DNA from: Pseudomonas sp. FEN
Lineage (GTDB): Bacteria > Pseudomonadota > Gammaproteobacteria > Pseudomonadales > Pseudomonadaceae
Reading direction: 5' to 3'
DNA length: 64,000 nt
Assembly: GCF_904067045.1 (NCBI RefSeq)
Contig: NZ_CAJFDC010000016.1
Span: 248,001 to 312,000 of the forward strand
Shown: positions 10,401-19,400 of the stretch, in pieces
Layout: each line of letters starts with the position of its first letter
Numbering within the stretch: position 1 is the stretch's first letter
Program-made: the position numbers and the translations under genes
Notes under the pieces: model-generated
Database searches by the model: none
What the model saw: only the letters and a program-made list of their open reading frames with translations
What the model was told of the DNA's origin: nothing

Positions 10401-13400
10401 AGGATGTCATGCCGCTGGATCACGAACTGCAAAGCCTTGGCGAAATCGTCCAGGCGCTCCTGACTGTCAAAGCCGAATTGCGCTTGTAGCAGGTAGGGGT
10501 CGCCGTGCTCCGCGCTGAGGTGGTGGTAGAGGATGCCCGCCTGCAACGGCGCCAGGGCATAGATGTCCTGGACGTTGGCGACACCGCCCGGGACCGTGGC
10601 GACGATCCGCTCGATGGCGGCCTGGTCGAGGTCCGCCAGCGGCAACATTCGCGGGGTTATGCGCGCGCAATCGAGGCCGATATCATTGGCCGGCACCTGG
10701 ATCTCGCGGCCACTGCCCACCTCCGCGGCCAGCGCGGCCAGAGTCGGCTGGCTGAACAGCACCCGCACATCGGCGCTCAGTCCTACCTGGCGCATGCGTT
10801 CGATCAGCGTCACCGCCAGCAGCGAATGACCACCCAGTTCGAAGAAGTGATCATGCCGCCCGACCCGTCCGACCTTGAGCACGTCCGCCCAGATCGACGC
10901 CAGCTGGGTTTCCACTTCGCCTTGCGGCGCTTCGTAGCCACGGCTGATCAGCGCGTGCTCGTCCGGCGCCGGCAGGGCCTTGCGGTCCAGCTTGCCGTTG
11001 GCCGTCAGCGGCAGGCGCTCGAGGTGCACATAGGCCGTGGGCACCATGTATTCCGGCAACAGATCTTGCAGGTAGCCGTGCAGCGCCGCGACCGGGGTCG
11101 GTTCGCCCGTCGAGGCGATATAGGCCACCAGGCGTTTGTCTCCGGGGATATCCTCGCGGCACAACACCGCCGCCTCCCTGACCTCGGGATGCTCAGCCAG
11201 GCGCGCTTCGATCTCGCCCAGTTCGACCCGGAAGCCACGGATCTTCACCTGGGCGTCATTGCGCCCCAGGTATTCCAGGTTGCCGTCGGCGCGCCAGCGC
11301 ACCAGGTCGCCGGTGCGGTACAGGCGTGCCCGCGGGTCGCTGTCGAACGGATCGGCAACGAATTTCTCCCGGGTCAGGTCCTCCCGGTTCAGGTACCCCT
11401 TGGCCACGCCCTGGCCGCCGATATACAACTCGCCGACCACTCCCAGCGGTACCAGTTGGCCCTGGGTATCAAGTACATAGACCTGGCTGTTGCCAACCGG
11501 CCGGCCGATGGGAATGGCAGCATCGCCAGCCGAAGTGATCTCGTAGGTCGTGGAAAAGGTCGTGGCCTCGGTCGGGCCATAGCCGTTAAGCAAATGTTCG
11601 GGCGTGCCGTCTTCCAGTACCCGGGCGATCACCGCCCGGTCCAGCACATCGCCGCCGACGATCAGGTAGCGCAGGCGCGAAAAGGCCTCGCCCAAGCCGC
11701 AAGCGTACTGATGGAACAGCCCGGCGGTCATCCACAGTACCGTCACCGACTGCGCCAGCAGCAAGGCACGGAAATCCTCCAGGCTCAGCAACACCGCCTG
11801 CTCGACCACCACCACGCAGCCGCCATTGAGCAGCGGCGCCCAGACGTCGAGGGTACTGGCATCGAACGCCGGGTTGGAGGCGAAGGCCACCCGGTCCTGG
11901 GCATTGAAGTCGGCATAGCCGTTGTTCAGCACCAGGCGGCTGATCGCTCGATGTGGCACCAGCACGCCCTTGGGGGTGCCGGTGGAACCCGAGGTGTACA
12001 TGATGTAGGCCACGCTTTCGCTGGACTGCGCACCCTCCAGGTCAGCGCCGTCCAGGCGTGTCAGGTCCAGGCGGTCGAGGTCCACGCGCGGCACGCTGGC
12101 GGCAAGAGGCACCTGGCTTTCGCTCAACAGGACGCGAGCCTGGCTGTCCTCGATCATGAAGCCCTGGCGCTCGACCGGCGCGTTGATGTCCAGCGGAACA
12201 TAGACCGCCGCGCACTTGAGTACCGCCAACTGGCTGACCAGCAGCCCATGGCCGCGCGCCAGCAGGATCGCCACGCTGTCGCCCGGTTGCACGCCGAGGC
12301 CACGCAGATGCCGGGCCAGGCGATTGGCCCGGGTGTTGAGCTCGGCATAGGTCAGGGACACGCCATCGTGTATCGCCGCGCACGCCTCGGGGCGGGCGCG
12401 GACCTGGGCCTCGAACAGGCCGTGCACGGTCTGTGTGCGTGGGTAATCGCGGGAGCTGGCGTTGAACGCCACCAGCAATTGTTCGCGCTCGGCCGCCGGC
12501 AGCACCGGCAGATCGCGCAGCGCCGAATCCGGTGAGCTTTCCAGGGCCTCGAGCAGATGGCTCAAGACTGTCTGCATATACCCGCAGATCCGCTGTGCGC
12601 CGATACCGGCGACGGCCTGCACATCCAGCTTGAAGCCATCGCCGAGGTCGTCGACGTTCAACGTCAGCGGATAGTTGGTGCGCTCTTCGCCACCGAGGGT
12701 CTCGATCCCCCGCCAAGCCTGCGCGGCCTGTTCGGAAACATTGCCAACGGCGCTGTGCCGGTAGTTGAGCAAGGCGCTGAACAGTGGCGTCGGCGCGGCC
12801 ACCCCGCTGCAACGCTGGGCCAGCGCCAGCGGCGCGTGTTCGTGACCGAGCAAGGCGCTCAGCCGCGCATGGGTCGCCTTGACTCCGGCCCGCACACCCT
12901 GCTCAGCGACGGCAACCCGCAGCGGCAAGGTATTGATAAACATCCCCAACGCCCGGTCGGCACCCTCGCCGCCCTGCATCCGGCCCATCAACACGGTGCC
13001 GAACACCACATCCTGCTTCCCCGAAACCTGGCCCAGCACCCGGGCCCAGGCCAGGTGATACAGGCTGGCGGCGCTCACCCCCAATTGCCGGGCCTGGGCC
13101 CGCAGGCGCCGCCCCAGTTGGCGGTCCAGCACCAGGCTGTCTTGCTCGACATCGTGACCATCGCCCTGCACATCCTGCAAGCCGAACGGCAAGGTCGGCT
13201 CCTCCACCTTGCCGAGCATGTCGCGGAAAAAGACTTCGTGATCGGCCTGGCTGACACCCAGGCGTGCCTGGGCCACATAGTTGCGATACGGCACCGGACT
13301 GCCCAACCGCGTGGCCTGCCCCAACAGGTGCGCCTGCATCTCATCGCGCACCACCTCCAGGGCGGTATGGTCCAGGGCCATGTGATGGAACAGCAGCATC

Positions 13401-16400
13401 GCGCTGATCCGCTGGTTGCACGGATCTTCGGCATAAACCAGGCGCATCAGCGGTGCCTGGCCGATGTCCAGACGATAGTGACGGGGATCGAAACGGCTAT
13501 GCAGTTGCGTACCGATATCACCGGCCGCCGGGTCGAGTTCGAGCGCTTCAAGATGCAACCGCGCCTGACGCCAGACCACTTGCACGGGCGAATCGAGGCC
13601 TTCCCAGACCACCCCGGTACGCAGGATGTCATGGCGATCGATGACCATCTGCAGGGCCTGGACAAAGGACTCCAGGCGCTCGCGGTTATCGAAGGCGAAC
13701 TGGGTCTGCAACACATAGGGGTCGCCGGCCCGGGCCGCCAGGTGGTGATAGAGAATCCCTTCCTGCAACGGCGCCAGCGGGTAGATATCCTGCACGTTCG
13801 CCGCACCACCGGGCACATTCGCGACAATCTGCTCGATAGCCGCCTGGCTGAGGTTGACCAGCGGCAGCATGTCCGGGGTGATGTACTCGCAACCGGATGG
13901 GATGGCGTTGGCCGGGACCACGATTTCACGGCCACCGCCCACCGCGGCGGCCAGCGCGGCCAGGGTCGGCTGACTGAACAACACACGCACATCGGCACTC
14001 AGACCGACCTGGCGCATGCGCCCGATCAGGCTGACCGCCAGCAACGAATGGCCGCCCAGTTCGAAGAAGTGATCATGACGCCCCACTCGCTCGACCTTGA
14101 GCAACTCGGCCCAGATTTGCGCCAGGGTGGTTTCGGTTTCGCCTTGCGGGGCCTCGTAGCCACGGCTGATGACTGCTTCGAGGTCCGGGGCCGGCAGGGC
14201 CTTGCGGTCGAGTTTGCCGTTCGGAGTCAGCGGTAGCGCGTCGAGCCGCATGTAGGCCACCGGGACCATGTAGGCCGGCAGTTGCCCCAGTAACCAGCCG
14301 CGCAGGCTGTCGATAGCCGGCGCGGCTTCCGTGGATTGGACGGTGTAATAGGCCACCAGGCGTTTGTCGCCCGGGATGTCTTCGCGGACCGTGACCACGG
14401 CTTCGTGGATGGCCGGGTGTTTGGCCAGGCGGGCGTCGATTTCGCCGAGTTCGATACGGAAGCCGCGGATTTTTACCTGGTCGTCGTTGCGGCCCAGGTA
14501 TTCGATATTGCCGTCCGCCAGGTAGCGACCAAGGTCGCCAGTGCGGTACATGCGGGCCGAGGTGTCCGGGCTGAACGGGTCCTTGAGGAAGCGTTCGGCG
14601 GTCAGGTCATCGCGGTTCAGGTAGCCTCGGGCCACGCCGGCACCGCCGATGTAGATTTCACCCGGGACGCCCAGTGGGACGGGTTGTTGTTGCTCGTCCA
14701 GCAGGTAGAACTGGGTGTTGCCCACCGGTTTACCGATGTGAGGGGCGAAACCCTCCTCGCGATCCATCGCCACCCAGCTGGAGTAGGTGGTGGTTTCCGA
14801 GGGACCGTAGAGGTTGCACAGGCGTTGGACACTGGTCTGTTCGAACAGGGTTTCCACCAAGCTGCGCTTGAGGGCTTCGCCAGCGACGTTGACCGTGTGC
14901 ACCGATTTCGGCAGGCCGTCGACTTCCAACAGGGCCTTGAGGGCCGAGGGGACGGTGTTGATCAGGCCGATATCGTGCTCGCCGTGTTGCAGTTCCAGGA
15001 CGTTTTTCACTACCTCGATGCTGCCGCCGGAGGTCAAGGGCGCGAAGCACTCGTAGACCGCCAGGTCGAAGTTCAGCGAAGTCGAGAACAACGTCTTGCT
15101 CAAGGCCGACCCCGATCCCTGTAGGAGCCAGCTTGCTGGCGATGAGGCCCGCGAGTCTTGCATCGCCTGGTCGGCCGTCATCGCCGGCAAGCCGGATCCC
15201 AGATCCGCGTTAGCGTTGAGGCCATTGAAAGCAGCATGGGCCCAGGTCAGGAAGTTCACCGTGTTGCGGTGTTCGATCATCACGCCCTTGGGCAAACCAG
15301 TCGACCCCGAGGTGTAGATCAGGTACGCCAGGTGCGCCGAGGTCAGCCCCGGCACCTCTGGATTCCGGACGGATTCGTCCTGCCAGGTGCCCTGGTCAAG
15401 ATTGATCACCGGTACCGAAACACCCGCCAACAGGTCCTGGGTCGCGGTCTGTGCGAGAACTGCCGCCGGAGCACTGTCCTGCAACATATAGGCAATCCGC
15501 TCCACCGGATAAGCCGGATCCAACGGTACATAACCGCCGCCCGCCTTGAGGATCGCCAGCAAGCCGACGACCATCTCGGTACCACGCTCAACACAGATCC
15601 CTACCCGCGAATCCGGCAACACACCCTGCTTGCGCAAGGCATGCGCCAGGCGGTTGGCCTGCTCGTTGAGTTCCCGATAACTCAGGCGCTGCCCACCATG
15701 CACTACCGCCAAAGCATCCGGGGTACGCTCAACCTGCGCTTCGAACAGCCCATGAATGGTCTGCGCCCGCGGATACTCCAGTGCCGTAGCGTTGAACCCC
15801 ACCAGCAACTGCTCGCGCTCATCGACGGGCAGGATCGACAGACTGCTCAGCGGCGCCTCTGGATCCTGCTCCAGCGCTTGCAGCAGATGCTCCAGCGCCG
15901 CCTCCATATAGCCACAAACCCGCATGGCCCCGATCTCGGCGCTGACTTGCACATTCAGGCTGAAGCCATCGCCCAGGTCATCGACGTTCAAGGTCAAGGG
16001 GTAGTTGGTCCGTTCCTCCGCCCCCAGGGTCTCGATACCCTGCCAGGCCTGCGCAGCCTGTTCGGAAACACTGACGACAGCGCTGTGCCGGTAGTTGAGC
16101 AAGGCGCTGAACAGTGGCGTCGGCGCGGCCACCCCGCTGCAACGCTGGGCCAAGGCCAGGGACGCGTGTTCGTGACCGAGCAAGGCGGTCAGCCGCGCAT
16201 GGGTCGCCTTGACTCCGGCGCGCACACCCTGCTCGCCCACGGCAACCCGCAGCGGCAAGGTATTGATAAACATCCCCAACGCCCGATCGGCGCCCTCGCC
16301 GCCTTGCATCCGGCCCATCAACACGGTGCCGAACACCACATCCTGCTTCCCCGAAACCTGGCCCAGTACCCGGGCCCAGGCCAGGTGATGCAGGCTGGCG

Positions 16401-19400
16401 GCGCTTACCCCCAATTGCCGTGCCCGAGCCCGCAGGCGCAGGCTCAAGGCCGACGGCAAGGTCCGGGTGGCTTCTTCGATGATGTGACCGTCGCCCTGCA
16501 CATCCTGCAAACCGAACGGCAGCGTCGGCTCGTCGATATCGCCAAGCATCTCGCGGAAGAACGCCTCCTGTTCTTCCCGATGCGACCCCAGCCGCGCCTG
16601 GGCCACATAGTTGCGGTATGGTACCGGACGCCCCAACTGCGCGGCCTGCCCCAGCAGGTGCGCCTGGATTTCGTCGCGCACCACCTCCAGGGCGGTATGG
16701 TCCAGGGCCATATGGTGGAAGCGCAGCATCGCCACCCAGCGCCGTTCGGCTTCGTCCTCGGCAAACACCAGTTGCATCAGCGGTGCCCGGCTCACGTCCA
16801 GGCGCGAGTGATGGGTATCGAAGCGCGCCTTGAGCTGGCTCGCCACGTCACCGGCGCGGGGGTCCAGCGACAGGGCTTCGCAATGCAGCCGGGCCTGGCG
16901 CCAAACCACCTGGACCGGCTCGTCCAGGCCTTGCCAGAGCACCGCGCTGCGCAGGATGTCATGGCGCTCGATCACCTGTTGCAGTGCCTGGGCAAAAGCG
17001 TCCAGGCGCTGGCGGTCCGGCACCGTGAACAGGGCATGCAGCACGTAGGGGTCACCTGTCGCGGACGCCAGATGGTGATAGAGAATCCCTTCCTGCAACG
17101 GCGCCAACGGGTAGATATCCTGCACGTTCGCCGCACCACCGGGCACATTCGCGACAATCTGCTCGATAGCCGCCTGGTCGAGGTTGACCAGCGGCAGCAT
17201 ATCCGGGGTGATGTACTCGCAGCCAGATGGAATGGCGTTGGCCGGGACCACGATTTCACGGCCACTGCCCACGGCGGCGGCCAGCGCGGCCAGGGTCGGC
17301 TGGCTGAACAGCACGCGTACATCGGCACTCAGACCGACCTGGCGCATGCGCCCGATCAGGCTGACCGCCAGCAACGAATGGCCGCCCAGTTCGAAGAAGT
17401 GATCATGACGACCCACTCGCTCGACCTTGAGCAACTCGGCCCAGATTTGCGCCAGGGTGGTTTCGGTTTCGCCTTGCGGGGCTTCGTAGCCGCGGCTGAT
17501 GACTGCTTCCAGATCCGGGGCCGGCAGGGCCTTGCGGTCGAGTTTGCCGTTCGGGGTCAGCGGTAGCGCGTCGAGCTGCACGTAGATGGCCGGGACCATG
17601 TACTCCGGCAGTTGTTCTTGCAGATGGCGACGCAGGCTGTCGATATCGACCGAGGTGTGCTCGGCGGCCAGGGTGTAATAGGCCACCAGGCGTTTGTCGC
17701 CCGGGATGTCTTCGCGGGCTGTAACCACGGCTTCGTGGATGGCCGGGTGTTTGGCCAGGCGGGCATCAATCTCGCCGAGTTCGATACGGAAGCCGCGGAT
17801 TTTTACCTGGTCGTCGTTGCGACCCAGGTATTCGATATTGCCGTCCTCCAGATAACGACCGAGGTCGCCGGTGCGGTACATGCGGGCCGAGGTATCTGGA
17901 CTGAACGGGTCCTTGAGGAAGCGTTCAGCGGTCAGGTCATCGCGGTTCAGGTAGCCTCGGGCCACGCCCGCGCCGCCGATGTAGATTTCACCCGGGACGC
18001 CCAGTGGGACGGGTTGTTGTTGCTCGTCCAGCAGGTAGAACTGGGTGTTGCCCACCGGTTTGCCGATGTGAGGGGAGAAGCCCGCTTCACGATCCATCGC
18101 CACCCAGCTGGAGTAGGTGGTGGTTTCCGAAGGGCCGTAGAGGTTGCACAGGCGTTGGACGCTGGTCTGTTCGAACAGGCTTTCCACCAGGCTGCGCTTG
18201 AGGGCTTCACCGGCGACGTTGACCGTGTGCACCGATTTCGGCAGGCCGTCGACTTCCAACAGGGCCTTGAGGGCCGAGGGGACGGTGTTGATCAGGCCGA
18301 TATCGTGCTCGCCGTGTTGCAGTTCCAGGACGTTTTTCACCACCTCGATGCTGCCGCCGGAGGTCAAGGGCGCGAAGCATTCGTAGACCGCCAGGTCGAA
18401 GTTCAGCGAAGTCGAGAACAACGTCTTGCTCAAGGCCGAATTAGATTGCCTGTGATCCAGCAGCCCCGCATTATCGTGGAGACCGTTGAAAGCAGCATGG
18501 GCCCAGGTCAGGAAGTTCACCGTGTTGCGGTGTTCGATCATCACGCCCTTGGGCAAACCAGTCGACCCCGAGGTGTAGATCAAGTACGCCAGGTGCGCCG
18601 AGGTCAGCCCCAGTACCTGCGGATTCTGGACGGATTCGTCCTGCCAAGTGCCTTGGTCGAGGTTGATCACGGGTACCGAAACGCCCGCCAACAGGTCCTG
18701 GGTCGCGGTCTGTGCGAGAACGGCCGCCGGAGCACTGTCCTGCAACATATAGGTAATCCGCTCCACCGGATAAGCCGGATCCAGCGGTACATAACCGCCA
18801 CCCGCCTTGAGGATCGCCAGCAAGCCGACGACCATCTCGGTACCACGCTCAACACAGATCCCTACCCGCGAATCCGGCAACACACCCTGCTTGCGCAAGG
18901 CATGCGCCAGGCGGTTGGCCTGCTCATTGAGCTCGCGATAACTCAGGCGCTGCCCGCCATGGACCACCGCCAAGGCATCCGGGGTGCGCTCAACCTGCGC
19001 CTCGAACAAGCCATGAATGGTCTGCTCTTGCGGATATTCCAGCGCCGTAGCGTTGAACCCCACCAGCAACTGCTCGCGCTCATCGGCGGGCAGGATCGAC
19101 AGGCTGTCGAGTGCCGAGGTCGGCGCCGACTCCAGGGCCTCGACCAACTGCTCCAAGGCCGTCTGCATATACCCGCAGACCCGCTGTGCGCCAATACCGG
19201 CGACAGCCTGCACATTCAGGCTGAAACCCTCACCCAGGTCATCCAGGGACAGAATCAGTGGATAGTTGGTGCGCTCTTCACCACCAAGCCCCTCAATACC
19301 TTCCCACAACTGCCCCGCATCGCCGCTCACCGCCGACGCCGCACTGTGCCGATAGTTGAGCAAGGCGCTGAACAACGGTGTCGGCGCGGCCACCCCGCTG

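Noticed and set aside
5264..10489. Very long open frame on the + strand (1741 codons) opposite the SypB-like gene, and similar long ones at 24412-27252 and 17612-20863
   Set aside because: They mirror the codon structure of high-GC NRPS genes on the other strand, have no recognisable domains, and are rich in Gln, His, Arg and Gly as expected for antisense frames.
15118..15200. REP insertion as a gene-breaking event
   Set aside because: The reading frame continues through it and the downstream A4-A10 motifs are intact, so this is not annotated as a pseudogene.
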